The position numbers and the translations under genes are program-made. From positions 1 through 64,000 of the forward strand of contig DASPIR010000021.1 of the NCBI GenBank assembly GCA_035628995.1: a stretch of DNA of 64,000 nt, read 5' to 3'. The stretch is from Clostridia bacterium. GTDB taxonomy: Bacteria; Bacillota; Clostridia; Lutisporales; Lutisporaceae. The notes beneath the pieces were generated by a model, which made no database searches, was not told the origin of the DNA, and saw nothing but the letters and a program-made list of their open reading frames with translations. Shown in pieces: positions 34,396 to 43,016 of this stretch (position 1 is the stretch's first letter; the number at the start of each line of letters is the position of its first letter).

Positions 34396-35121
34396 ATGGA
34401 ATTTGCGGTGGATTTTCACATACACACGGCATTATCACCGTGTGGTGATGAGGACATGACACCAAGTAATATAGTGAATATGGCTCTTCTAAAAGGACTC
34501 GATATTATAGCCGTTACGGATCACAACTCCTGCGGCAATCTTCCGGCAGTTATGGAAGTGGCAAGAGAAAACGGGCTGATGGTTATCCCGGGGATGGAAG
34601 TCCAGACAAAGGAAGAAGTCCACGTAGTCTGCCTTTTCAAAAAAATAGAGGGAGCTTTAAAATTTGCTGAGATAGTATATAATTCCTTGCCAGATATAAA
34701 GAATAATGAGGAAGTGTTTGGGCGCCAACTGCTTTTCAATGCAAGAGATGAAATAGTTGGAAAAGAAGAGAGACTTCTGCTGTCTTCGGTCGCTCTTTCG
34801 GTCAATGACGTTTTTATATTGGTCAGAGGACTTGGAGGAATTTGTATTCCAGCTCATGTGGACAGACCAAGTTTTAGTATTATTGCAAATCTTGGCTTCA
34901 TCCCTGCCAATCTCAAAGTAAAAACAATAGAGATATCAAAAAAGTTCACTCCAGAAGCTGCTTTTAAAAAATACCCATTCTTAAGTAAGTTCAATTATAT
35001 AGTATCCTCTGATGCTCATTATCTGGAAGATATAAGTGAGAGAGAATTCTTTATCGAGCTGGATTGCCTGAGTATAAGTGAGATTTTTGATAAGCTTGAG
35101 GTCAAGGAAGAGGCTATGTAA
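34396..35121 (+). CDS. PHP-domain metal-dependent phosphoesterase
   Basis: A 241-residue PHP-fold protein with the metal ligands in order: DFHIHTALSPCG, IIAVTDHNS, VIPGMEVQTKEEVHVVCLF, CIPAHVD and IVSSDAH. Such stand-alone PHP proteins hydrolyse phosphoesters such as nucleotides or sugar phosphates. The substrate here is unknown. ATG 34396 begins one base after the stop of the DRTGG-like gene, so the two are translationally coupled. It is the last gene before the gap carrying the Rex-like box. Confidence 0.88.
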   Translation: MEFAVDFHIHTALSPCGDEDMTPSNIVNMALLKGLDIIAVTDHNSCGNLPAVMEVARENGLMVIPGMEVQTKEEVHVVCLFKKIEGALKFAEIVYNSLPDIKNNEEVFGRQLLFNARDEIVGKEERLLLSSVALSVNDVFILVRGLGGICIPAHVDRPSFSIIANLGFIPANLKVKTIEISKKFTPEAAFKKYPFLSKFNYIVSSDAHYLEDISEREFFIELDCLSISEIFDKLEVKEEAM

Positions 35122-35181
35122 CTATTTAATTTGCTCAATTTTTAATAAAATATGCGAAAAAATAAAAAAAATTCAAAATAA

Positions 35182-35213
35182 TTGTTAAAAAATTATCTAG
35201 TTTGTGTTACAAT
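35182..35213 (+). promoter_or_regulatory. Rex-like operator overlapping the nuoE promoter
   Basis: TTGTTAA-AAAA-TTATCTA (35182-35199) matches 12 of 14 fixed positions of the Rex operator TTGTTAA-N4-TTAACAA. A -10 candidate TACAAT is at 35208-35213. A closely similar box precedes rnfC. Rex would derepress the genes when NADH is high. Confidence 0.5.
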
Positions 35214-35296
35214 ATTGGAGGGCATAAATTGACAAATTTATATCAATCGAAATTAATAATTTCCAATTCTAAATATTTGAAGGAGGGAACTCTTTA

Positions 35297-35770
35297 ATGT
35301 CTGACGCTGCAATGAAAGAAAAGATGGAGAAACTGGAGCATGTACTTATAGAGCACAAGGATCAGCAAGGTGCTTTAATGCCAGTTCTTCATGAAACTCA
35401 GGAATTATTCGGGTATATTCCTGAAGAAGCACAGAAGAGAATCTCAGAGGTATTGAACGTCTCATTGGCTGAAATATATGGCGTAGCCACTTTTTATTCA
35501 AGGTTTACCTTGAAGCCAAGAGGTAAGAACACAGTAAGTGTGTGCCTTGGAACAGCATGCTATGTTAAAAACGCACAAGGAATACTGGATAAGCTCAAAG
35601 AAGAGCTTAAAGTAGCGGCTGGAGAAACAACAGGAGATGGAATATTCACACTTGAGGCAACCAGATGTCTTGGCTGCTGCGGACTTGCTCCGGTAATGAT
35701 GATAAATGAAGAAGTATATGGCAAATTAGTACCTGAAGATATTCCAGACATATTGAAGAAGTATCAATAG
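35297..35770 (+). CDS. nuoE: NuoE/HydC-like [2Fe-2S] subunit
   Basis: A 157-residue thioredoxin-fold ferredoxin subunit of NADH-linked complexes. It begins with the helical NuoE N-terminal domain (ALMPVLHETQELFGYIPEEAQKRIS) and holds the [2Fe-2S] ligands in VCLGTACYV and ATRCLGCCGLAP. It pairs with the NuoF/HydB-like flavoprotein 1 kb downstream, in an order seen in electron-bifurcating HydABC clusters. GAAGGAGGG precedes the ATG. It is first in a four-gene operon under the putative Rex-controlled promoter. Confidence 0.95.
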   Translation: MSDAAMKEKMEKLEHVLIEHKDQQGALMPVLHETQELFGYIPEEAQKRISEVLNVSLAEIYGVATFYSRFTLKPRGKNTVSVCLGTACYVKNAQGILDKLKEELKVAAGETTGDGIFTLEATRCLGCCGLAPVMMINEEVYGKLVPEDIPDILKKYQ

Positions 35771-35779
35771 TATTTACTT

Positions 35780-36343
35780 ATGAAAGATTTATCGCTGCAT
35801 ATTCTGGACTTGTCCCAAAATTCAGTTTCAGCAGGGGCTAGTCTTGTGAAAATTACTATTCATGAAGATATAGAAATGAATAAACTTACTATATATATAG
35901 AAGACAACGGAGCAGGCATGGATAAAGATTTTCTAGAAAGGGTCAAAGATCCCTTTGTTACTACGAGGACCACCAGAAAAGTCGGTCTTGGCATACCGCT
36001 TATGCTGGCGTCTTGCACTAGATGTGAGGGAGACCTTGTGATTGAATCACAGAAAAATGTTGGAACCAAGCTTACAGCCACATTTAAGCACAGCCATATT
36101 GACAGAGCTCCCATGGGCGACATGTCTGAAACCATGTTGAGCCTTGTCCTCGCAGGCAATGATAGTAGTAAAGCTGTTGATTTTGTATATAGGCATATTA
36201 TAGGCCATAGGGATTTTTGCTTTGATACAAGAGAGATAAGGACTGCGTTGGGTAATGATGTGCAGCTTTGTGAACCTGACGTTCTGATGTGGATAAAGGA
36301 TTATATTAATGAAGGTTTAGTGAATTTACGCGGAGGTGTGTAA
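35780..36343 (+). CDS. Histidine-kinase-like ATPase (GHKL fold) of the hydrogenase-type cluster
   Basis: A 187-residue protein with a GHKL ATP-binding domain: the N box LHILDLSQNSVSAGA, the G1 box IEDNGAGMD and the G2 box KVGLGIPLMLASC. No phosphoacceptor histidine domain or receiver domain is present, so it is not a complete sensor kinase. The C-terminal 80 residues have no recognised domain. Proteins like this recur between NuoE- and NuoF-like genes in Clostridia and are poorly characterised. Confidence 0.85.
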   Translation: MKDLSLHILDLSQNSVSAGASLVKITIHEDIEMNKLTIYIEDNGAGMDKDFLERVKDPFVTTRTTRKVGLGIPLMLASCTRCEGDLVIESQKNVGTKLTATFKHSHIDRAPMGDMSETMLSLVLAGNDSSKAVDFVYRHIIGHRDFCFDTREIRTALGNDVQLCEPDVLMWIKDYINEGLVNLRGGV

Positions 36344-36344
36344 A

Positions 36345-36713
36345 ATGAAAACAATTCAGGAATTAGAAGCGATTAGAAAGAAAACCCTTGACACAATCAA
36401 TGTTAGAAAGGATAGATCTGGCACTAGAGTAGTGGTAGGGATGGCAACCTGCGGCATAGCTGCAGGAGCAAGACCAGTGCTTCTTTCGATAATGGATGAA
36501 GTAAAGAAATACGATTTGGCGGATGTAGTTGTTGCACAGACAGGCTGTATAGGCATGTGCAGGCTGGAGCCTATTGTAGAGGTATACAAACCCGGAGAAG
36601 ATAAGGTAACTTATATAAAAGTTAATGCTGCAAAGGCCATAAGAATTGTAAACGAACATATTATTCAAGGCAAGGTTGTCGATGAATATACAATCGGAGT
36701 CGGAGATAAATAG
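36345..36713 (+). CDS. Thioredoxin-like [2Fe-2S] ferredoxin
   Basis: A 122-residue protein starting at ATG 36345 behind GGAGGTG. The [2Fe-2S] ligand set is visible as ATCGIAAGA (C near 34) and TGCIGMC (C near 69 and 73), as in the N-terminal domain of NuoF/HydB-type proteins. It probably shuttles single electrons within the NuoE-NuoF assembly. The ATG follows the previous stop codon by one base. NuoE, this protein and NuoF each carry such a domain. Confidence 0.9.
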   Translation: MKTIQELEAIRKKTLDTINVRKDRSGTRVVVGMATCGIAAGARPVLLSIMDEVKKYDLADVVVAQTGCIGMCRLEPIVEVYKPGEDKVTYIKVNAAKAIRIVNEHIIQGKVVDEYTIGVGDK

Positions 36714-36767
36714 GCGAAGGCTTGCAGAACAGAAAGCAATTACAGTAATCTGTTAGGAGGTAAATAA

Positions 36768-38561
36768 ATGGAAATGTATCGTTCCCATGTCATGATTTGC
36801 AGAGGTACTGGCTGTACTTCAACAAATTCGGAACAAATTGCAAAGAACTTTGAAGAAGAAATTAAGAAGCATGGTCTGGATGGTGAAGTTGTCGTAGAAA
36901 GGACTGGCTGCTTTGGACTTTGTGCCCTTGGACCAGTAGTAATAATATATCCTGAAGCTTCTTTTTACAGTATGGTTAAGCCTGAGGATGTTGAGGAAAT
37001 TGTAAAAGAGCACCTGGTAAAAGGAAGAGTTGTAAAGAGACTGCTTTATGCAGAATCTGTTGAGGGAAACAGAATAAAAGCAATTGAAGAGGTTGACTTC
37101 TATAAGAAGCAGGTCAGAGTTGCTTTAAGAAACTGTGGTATTATAAATCCTGAGAATATAGATGAATATATAGCTTTTGACGGCTACAAAGCTCTTGCCA
37201 AGGTACTTACAGAGATGACGCCGGCAGAAGTAGTAGATACAGTGAAGAAATCAGGACTTAGAGGAAGAGGCGGCGCAGGATTCCCTACCGGTATGAAATG
37301 GGATTTCGCTGCAAAGTCACAGAACGATCAGAAATATGTTCTGTGTAATGCGGACGAAGGAGATCCGGGAGCATTCATGGACAGAAGCGTGCTTGAAGGA
37401 GACCCGCATTCAGTGTTGGAAGCAATGACTATTGCAGGCTATGCAATAGGTGCCAATCAGGGATATATTTATTGCAGAGCGGAATATCCAATAGCTGTTA
37501 AACGTCTTGCAATAGCAATAGGGCAGGCTAGGGAATATGGACTTCTAGGTGAAAACATAATGGGAACAGGCTTCAAATTTGACCTTGAAATAAGACTTGG
37601 AGCTGGAGCCTTCGTATGCGGAGAGGAAACCGCTCTGATAGCTTCGATTGAGGGGCAGAGAGGTATGCCAAGACCAAGACCTCCGTTCCCGGCAGTAAAA
37701 GGATTGTTTGGAAAGCCAACAATACTGAATAATGTAGAAACCTATGCAAACATAGCTCCAATATTCAATAAAGGTCCGGAATGGTTTGCCAGTATGGGAA
37801 CTGAAAAGTCAAAGGGTACAAAAGTATTTGCACTTGGCGGCAAGATAAACAACACAGGACTTGTTGAAATCCCGATGGGAACAACCATGAGGGAAGTTAT
37901 ATATGAAATAGGGGGAGGCTGTCCAAACGGCAAGAAATACAAAGCTGCTCAGACAGGTGGGCCTTCAGGCGGCTGCATACCTGCAAGCGAGCTTGATGTA
38001 GCTATAGATTATGAGAACCTTATTGCGCTCGGTTCCATGATGGGTTCCGGAGGACTCATAGTTATGGATGAAGACAACTGTATGGTTGACATAGCAAGGT
38101 TCTTCCTAGACTTCACAGTTGACGAATCCTGCGGTAAGTGTACTCCATGCCGTGAAGGTACAAAAAGAATGCTCGAAATATTGGAAAGAATCACAGAAGG
38201 CAAGGGCGAAGCTGGCGATATTGAGAAGCTCGAAACACTTGCAAAGAATATTAAAAACTCGGCTCTGTGCGGGCTTGGGCAAACAGCGCCAAACCCAGTG
38301 CTTTCTACATTGAGATATTTCAGGGATGAGTATGAGGCACACATAAATGAAAAGAGATGTCCGGCAGGAGTATGCCAAGCGCTTCTAAACTATACAATAC
38401 TGGAAGATAAATGCAAGGGCTGCGGAATATGTGCAAAGCAGTGTCCGACATCCTGCATCTCAGGACAGCCAAAGAGCGCTTATAGCATAGATTCCAGCAA
38501 ATGTGCAAAATGCGGGGTTTGCCTGCAGAAGTGCCCATTCAAGGCGATTATAAAGAAATAA
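36768..38561 (+). CDS. nuoF: NuoF/HydB-like NADH-binding flavo-iron-sulfur subunit
   Basis: A 597-residue, multi-domain subunit. The N-terminal [2Fe-2S] thioredoxin-like domain (ICRGTGCTS, RTGCFGLC) is followed by the NuoF core binding FMN and NADH (SGLRGRGGAGFPTGMKW, NADEGDPGAFMDR, GAGAFVCGEETALI). Next comes the [4Fe-4S] site ESCGKCTPCREG, and finally a two-cluster ferredoxin tail (CKGCGICAKQCP, CAKCGVCLQKCP). This domain set is that of HydB in bifurcating hydrogenases and related formate dehydrogenases. It should oxidise or reduce NAD(H). No HydA follows, so the partner subunit is not encoded here. The operon ends in a terminator. Confidence 0.95.
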   Translation: MEMYRSHVMICRGTGCTSTNSEQIAKNFEEEIKKHGLDGEVVVERTGCFGLCALGPVVIIYPEASFYSMVKPEDVEEIVKEHLVKGRVVKRLLYAESVEGNRIKAIEEVDFYKKQVRVALRNCGIINPENIDEYIAFDGYKALAKVLTEMTPAEVVDTVKKSGLRGRGGAGFPTGMKWDFAAKSQNDQKYVLCNADEGDPGAFMDRSVLEGDPHSVLEAMTIAGYAIGANQGYIYCRAEYPIAVKRLAIAIGQAREYGLLGENIMGTGFKFDLEIRLGAGAFVCGEETALIASIEGQRGMPRPRPPFPAVKGLFGKPTILNNVETYANIAPIFNKGPEWFASMGTEKSKGTKVFALGGKINNTGLVEIPMGTTMREVIYEIGGGCPNGKKYKAAQTGGPSGGCIPASELDVAIDYENLIALGSMMGSGGLIVMDEDNCMVDIARFFLDFTVDESCGKCTPCREGTKRMLEILERITEGKGEAGDIEKLETLAKNIKNSALCGLGQTAPNPVLSTLRYFRDEYEAHINEKRCPAGVCQALLNYTILEDKCKGCGICAKQCPTSCISGQPKSAYSIDSSKCAKCGVCLQKCPFKAIIKK

Positions 38562-38570
38562 TTATAAATA

Positions 38571-38609
38571 AAAGGCCGGCTCAGTTGAAAACACTGAGTC
38601 GGCCTTTTA
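38571..38609. terminator. Bidirectional terminator overlapping a coding end
   Basis: AAAGGCCGGCTCAGT pairs with ACTGAGTCGGCCTTTT around a short loop. The right half includes the stop and last codons of the convergent DUF3189 gene. Confidence 0.88.
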
Positions 38610-39105
38610 CATCTATATCGAGGACCAGGCATTCATTGGATTTTTCACGACAGATTTCCTTTGACTTTTCGACCAGTTTTGTTATATTATAATATGTCTG
38701 CTGTGCACCTTTCGCAAGGAGGGGAACTCCGATAAAGTTAATATGGAGACCTCTGGAAAAAAAACCGCCCATAGTCATTAAAGGGGGTACGGTAGGTGAG
38801 CAGTTTATAAATAAAAAGTGCTCGTCTATACCATTATCCTTGCACAAAGCGATTGCCAAATTACGCATTGCAGGCACCAAAGCTCTTGAAGTACCTCGTC
38901 CTATGGTATATACACAATTACCTTCATCGTCGACCCCGTGGAATATAAGGCGGCCCATATCACTATAGGTCAGCCTGTTGAAGTGTTCTATACCTAATAT
39001 TTCTTGTTTTGTAGGAATTCTGTCCATGGGCAGCTTTTTTAGATGTATAGCGGAGGCAAGTATCGAGGAATGCGTCCCTCCATAACAGTTATAAATAATT
39101 ACCAT
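38581..39105 (-). CDS. DUF3189 family protein
   Basis: A 174-residue protein beginning MVIIYNCYGGTHSSILASAIHLKKLP, a pattern of the DUF3189 family of Clostridia and Bacilli, some of which are sporulation-associated. The glycine-rich GGTHSS stretch after the first beta strand recalls a nucleotide-binding loop, but no function is established. AGGTGA precedes the ATG. It converges on nuoF, and its coding end forms part of the shared terminator. Confidence 0.85.
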   Translation of the reverse strand: MVIIYNCYGGTHSSILASAIHLKKLPMDRIPTKQEILGIEHFNRLTYSDMGRLIFHGVDDEGNCVYTIGRGTSRALVPAMRNLAIALCKDNGIDEHFLFINCSPTVPPLMTMGGFFSRGLHINFIGVPLLAKGAQQTYYNITKLVEKSKEICREKSNECLVLDIDVKGRLSVFN

Positions 39106-39245
39106 ACGATGTATTCACCTCAATAATATTATTGGCAGATTGAGAAATAATATATGCACCAGAGCTTATTAACATCAAAGTTTTCAGGCTATCATCAAAT
39201 TATGATATATGTGTAATGCTTGAAAATGTTGGCATTTGCCCATTT

Positions 39246-39263
39246 GTGTTAAAATATTATCTA
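39246..39263 (+). promoter_or_regulatory. Rex-like operator upstream of rnfC
   Basis: GTGTTAA-AATA-TTATCTA matches 11 of 14 positions of the Rex operator, with the same right half-site as the box before nuoE. Candidate promoter strings TTGGCA (39229-39234) and TAAAAT (39250-39255) overlap it. It lies about 120 bp before the rnfC start. Confidence 0.45.
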
Positions 39264-39383
39264 GTAAATTAAAATTATTCCAAAAGGATTTTGTATACAA
39301 GCGTCGAATAGATACTAATTGTGAGTTTACACGGTCTCAATTTCTACACTTAAAATATTTATATAAATTAAGGGGTGAGCTAA

Positions 39384-40721
39384 TTGGATATAAGAACATT
39401 GACGTTTAAGGGCGGAACTCATCCACCACACAGTAAAAAAGCTACTGAAAATCTGGCAATTGAAAGAGCAAATGAACCTAAAGTTGTTGTAATTCCTATG
39501 CAGCAGCATATAGGTGCTCCATGCGACCCTATTGTGCAGATTGGTGATGAGGTAAAGGTAGGGCAGAAGATAGGAGAAGCTAAAGGCTTTGTATCAGTTC
39601 CGGTACACTCTAGTGTATCAGGAAAGGTTGTGGCTGTGGAGCCAAGACTTTATTCAGGAGGAATGGCTGTTCCATGTGTTGTTATTGAATCTGACATGCA
39701 GAATACCGTTTCGGCTGAAGTTACTCCTAAGGGAGACCTTTCAAAGCTTTCAGCAGAGGATGTAAAAAACATAATAAAAGAAGCTGGTATAGTAGGAATG
39801 GGAGGCGCGACCTTCCCGACTCATGTGAAGCTGGCTCCGCCACCTGATAAAAAGGTGGATACAGTAATTTTAAACGGTGCTGAATGTGAACCGTACCTGA
39901 CTTCAGACCACAGGCTGATGCTTGAATACCCGGATGATGTTGTATTCGGATTACAGGCGCTTATGAAAGCATTGGGAGTGAAAAAAGGGTATATTGGTAT
40001 TGAGACAAACAAACCCGATGCGATAGAAAAAGTCTATGAAGCAGCTAAAGGAATTGAAGGTATTGAAGTAGTTGCATTAAAAACAAAATATCCACAAGGT
40101 GCTGAAAAACAGCTTATTTTTGCATGCACAAAGCGCGAAGTTCCATCAGGCGGGCTGCCTGCAGATGCGGGAGTCGTCGTCAACAATGTCGGAACAGCTG
40201 CTGCTGTGGCTCAAGCAATAAAGACAGGGATGCCTTTGATTGAGAGAATAGTAACTATTACAGGTGCTGGAGTGAATAATCCTAAGAACCTTTTAGTAAA
40301 GATAGGAACGTCTTTCAGGGAGGTAATAGACCAATGTGGAGGACTTAAGGGCAATATAGGGAAGATTATTGCAGGCGGACCTATGATGGGTATAACCCAA
40401 TTCTCATTGGATATACCGGCAATAAAAGGCACATCAGGAATTCTCGTGCTTTCTGAAGAGGAAGCAAGGCTGCCTGAGCCTTCAAATTGCATAAGGTGTG
40501 GAAAGTGTGTAGAAACATGTCCAATAAATTTAATGCCTGTAAATATCAGTGCATGCTCGCTCGCAAACAAGCATGAGCAGGCTGAGGCATTAAATGCAAT
40601 GGATTGTATAGAATGTGGATCGTGTTCTTTTGTATGCCCTGCCAAAAGACCGCTTGTTGATTCTATAAGGGTATCAAAACGCGAGATACTGGCTAGGCGC
40701 AAAAAAGCCCAGTCTAAGTGA
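39384..40721 (+). CDS. rnfC: Rnf complex subunit RnfC
   Basis: The 445-residue peripheral NADH-binding subunit of the ferredoxin:NAD+ oxidoreductase (Rnf), which couples electron transfer to Na+ or H+ export. It has the NuoF-like core (GIVGMGGATFPTHVKL, LNGAECEPYLTSDHR) and two C-terminal [4Fe-4S] motifs (CIRCGKCVETCP, CIECGSCSFVCP). The TTG start follows AAGGGGTGAG. First gene of rnfCDGEAB, the usual clostridial order. Transcription probably begins at the Rex-like region upstream. Confidence 0.97.
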   Translation: MDIRTLTFKGGTHPPHSKKATENLAIERANEPKVVVIPMQQHIGAPCDPIVQIGDEVKVGQKIGEAKGFVSVPVHSSVSGKVVAVEPRLYSGGMAVPCVVIESDMQNTVSAEVTPKGDLSKLSAEDVKNIIKEAGIVGMGGATFPTHVKLAPPPDKKVDTVILNGAECEPYLTSDHRLMLEYPDDVVFGLQALMKALGVKKGYIGIETNKPDAIEKVYEAAKGIEGIEVVALKTKYPQGAEKQLIFACTKREVPSGGLPADAGVVVNNVGTAAAVAQAIKTGMPLIERIVTITGAGVNNPKNLLVKIGTSFREVIDQCGGLKGNIGKIIAGGPMMGITQFSLDIPAIKGTSGILVLSEEEARLPEPSNCIRCGKCVETCPINLMPVNISACSLANKHEQAEALNAMDCIECGSCSFVCPAKRPLVDSIRVSKREILARRKKAQSK

Positions 40722-40735
40722 TGGGAGGGAAAAGC

Positions 40736-41689
40736 ATGGAAAATACTAGATATTTGGTATCTTCATCGCCGCATATCAGATCTGGGGAAAGTACCCAGAG
40801 GATAATGCTGGATGTAATAATTGCACTTATGCCCGCGCTTTTTGCCGGGATATTATACTTTGGGTTCGGAGCACTGACCCTTACAGTTACTGCTGTTGCG
40901 TTTGCCGTGGCTACTGAAGCTGTTATGCAGAAGATAATGGGCAAGCCCATTACAATAAATGACTTAAGTGCTGTAGTTACAGGAATGCTTATTGCTTTCA
41001 ACGTACCGGTTACACTTCCTCTTTGGATAGTAGCTGTTGGATCGGTATTTGCAATCTCAGTCGCAAAACAGTGCTTTGGCGGATTGGGTTTCAACTTTAT
41101 AAACCCTGCATTGGCAGCGAGAGCTATGCTTCTGGCTTCATGGCCGGTGAGAATGACTACCTGGGTTGCGCCTGGACCAGATGCTGTTTCAACAGCAACA
41201 CCACTTGCTATCATAAAGGGTGGAGAAGCGGCAGGACAGGCATTGCCAAATGTCATGAATCTCTTTTTGGGCAATGTAGGTGGATGTATAGGTGAGACAT
41301 CAGCACTTGCACTTATAATTGGCGGAGCTTATCTGTTGTATAGGGGAGTAATAAGCCACAGAATACCTGTTGCTTTTATAGGAACGGTAGCGGTACTTTC
41401 ATTCCTCTTCGGAGGCTTTGATCCCTTTGCTATGATTTATCATGTATTTGCAGGAGGACTTTTCCTCGGTGCAATATTTATGGCTACAGACTACTCATCA
41501 TCTCCAATGTCTGCAAGAGGTCAGATAATTTTCGGCGTAGGCTGCGGTATCTTAACTTCGGTTATAAGATTCTATGGAGGCTATCCGGAGGGCGTTTCCT
41601 ATTCAATACTTCTGATGAACCTTGCAACTCCTCTTATTGATAAGTATACAATGCCCAAGAAATTCGGGGAGGTGAAGAAAAGTGCGTGA
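40736..41689 (+). CDS. rnfD: Rnf complex subunit RnfD
   Basis: A membrane subunit of about 317 residues with around nine helices. In RnfD/NqrB proteins an FMN is bound covalently to a threonine; here the motif is in PDAVSTATPLAIIKG. ATG 40736 follows GGGAGGG; the longer ORF overlaps rnfC and is not needed. It overlaps rnfG by 8 bp. Confidence 0.96.
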   Translation: MENTRYLVSSSPHIRSGESTQRIMLDVIIALMPALFAGILYFGFGALTLTVTAVAFAVATEAVMQKIMGKPITINDLSAVVTGMLIAFNVPVTLPLWIVAVGSVFAISVAKQCFGGLGFNFINPALAARAMLLASWPVRMTTWVAPGPDAVSTATPLAIIKGGEAAGQALPNVMNLFLGNVGGCIGETSALALIIGGAYLLYRGVISHRIPVAFIGTVAVLSFLFGGFDPFAMIYHVFAGGLFLGAIFMATDYSSSPMSARGQIIFGVGCGILTSVIRFYGGYPEGVSYSILLMNLATPLIDKYTMPKKFGEVKKSA

Positions 41690-42266
41690 TTATATTAGAT
41701 TGGCCGGTGTCTTGTTGCTAGTATGTGCTATTGCTGCTGCAGGTCTAGGTTATACAAATGCAGTAACCTATGAAAAGATACAGGAACAGCTTGTAATTGC
41801 AAGCGATGAAGCAAGAAAGACAGTACTTCCCGGAGCGGATGCATTTGAGAAGCTGGATGATAGCACTTTTTCCGCTTTGAAATCCAATGATAAATATAAA
41901 TTCGTAACAGAAATATATACAGCAAAGGCTGGAGGAAGTATTATAGGCTATGCTGTCAAAGTGGCTCCTAAGGGTTATGCCGGAGCAATAGATGTAGTTG
42001 TTGGTGTTACTGCAGATGGCAGTGTACAGGGAATTAAAGTCGGAAACAACAATGAGACTCCAGGACTTGGGAAAAATGCAGCAACTCCGAAGTTCCAGGA
42101 TCAGTTCGGCGGTAAGACCTGGGGCAATCCAATCAACGTTATAAAGAGCGGTACTCCAAAGGATAATGAAATTGCTGCATTGGCAGGTGCGACAATCACA
42201 TCAAGGGCAATTGCGGACGGAGTTAACCAGGCCCTTGAAGCGGCAAAGGAATTATCAGGTAAGTAA
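41682..42266 (+). CDS. rnfG: Rnf complex subunit RnfG
   Basis: A 194-residue protein with one N-terminal membrane anchor (LAGVLLLVCAIAAAGLGY) and an extracytoplasmic FMN-binding domain. The covalent FMN attachment motif is in EIAALAGATITSRAI, the threonine of S/AGAT-type sequences. The GTG start lies within the end of rnfD behind GGGGAGGTG. It is followed, unusually, by a 139-bp gap that holds element B2 before rnfE. Confidence 0.96.
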   Translation: MRDYIRLAGVLLLVCAIAAAGLGYTNAVTYEKIQEQLVIASDEARKTVLPGADAFEKLDDSTFSALKSNDKYKFVTEIYTAKAGGSIIGYAVKVAPKGYAGAIDVVVGVTADGSVQGIKVGNNNETPGLGKNAATPKFQDQFGGKTWGNPINVIKSGTPKDNEIAALAGATITSRAIADGVNQALEAAKELSGK

Positions 42267-42272
42267 TAAGGT

Positions 42273-42379
42273 GTTTCGCAGAAAACAATTATAAATTCAA
42301 ACAAATTCTGCGAAACGGTTACATTGATTGTTATTGAATTCGCACTATACCCATTATGGATACTTGTGTGCGTTCAATA
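42273..42379 (-). repeat. Paired-hairpin element, family B, copy 2 (inside the rnf operon)
   Basis: Left hairpin GTTTCGCAGAA...TTCTGCGAAAC (42273-42316), a perfect 11-bp stem. Linker GGTTACATTGATTG. Right hairpin TTATTGAATTCGCAC...GTGCGTTCAATA (42332-42379). The loop has TATACCC, that is GGGTATA on the minus strand. Stems at this position could pause, terminate or mark processing of the rnf transcript between G and E. Confidence 0.85.
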
Positions 42380-42405
42380 TCCGAGAAAATTTGGAGGTGA
42401 AAATA

Positions 42406-43002
42406 ATGAATCTTTGGAAGGATTTCAGTAATGGACTCTTAAAAGAGAATCCTACATTCAGGTTGGTCCTTGGAACCTGTCCTACCCTTGCTGTTACTAC
42501 TGCTGTGTTTAATGGTATTGGTATGGGAATAGCAGCAGCTGCGGTTCTTATAGGCTCAAACCTTATAATATCACTTATAAAAAAGATAGTGCCAAATGAG
42601 GTTAGAATTCCGATATATGTTGTAGTTATTGCTACATTTACTACAGTAGTTCAGATGCTTATACAGGCGTTTTCGCCGGAGTTGGATAAACAGCTGGGAA
42701 TATTTATCCCTCTTATAGTTGTTAACTGTATAATACTTGCCAGAGCAGAAGCTTTTGCAGCAAAGAACCCGCCATTGAATTCTGTTATGGATGGTATTGG
42801 AATGGGTCTTGGATTTACAGTTGCTCTTACAGTAATAAGTTCAGTCAGGGAAGTTCTTGGAGCTGGTACATTCTTCGGAATGCAGTTATTCGGAGCAAAT
42901 TTTGAACCAGCATTGATAATGATACTGCCCCCAGGAGGCTTCATGGTATTTGGACTTTCAATTGCTGCATTTAACAAAATTATGAGCTTGAAAAAGAGCT
43001 AA
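42406..43002 (+). CDS. rnfE: Rnf complex subunit RnfE
   Basis: A 198-residue integral membrane subunit with six helices, homologous to NqrD. Typical segments are KENPTFRLVLGTCPTLAVTT near the N-terminus, IVVNCIILARAEAFA, and VREVLGAGTFFG. ATG 42406 follows TTTGGAGGTG; the upstream in-frame extension is repeat B2. The cysteine in GTCPTLAV corresponds to the position that ligates the membrane iron-sulfur cluster between RnfA and RnfE. Confidence 0.97.
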   Translation: MNLWKDFSNGLLKENPTFRLVLGTCPTLAVTTAVFNGIGMGIAAAAVLIGSNLIISLIKKIVPNEVRIPIYVVVIATFTTVVQMLIQAFSPELDKQLGIFIPLIVVNCIILARAEAFAAKNPPLNSVMDGIGMGLGFTVALTVISSVREVLGAGTFFGMQLFGANFEPALIMILPPGGFMVFGLSIAAFNKIMSLKKS

Positions 43003-43016
43003 GGAGGAGGATAAAG

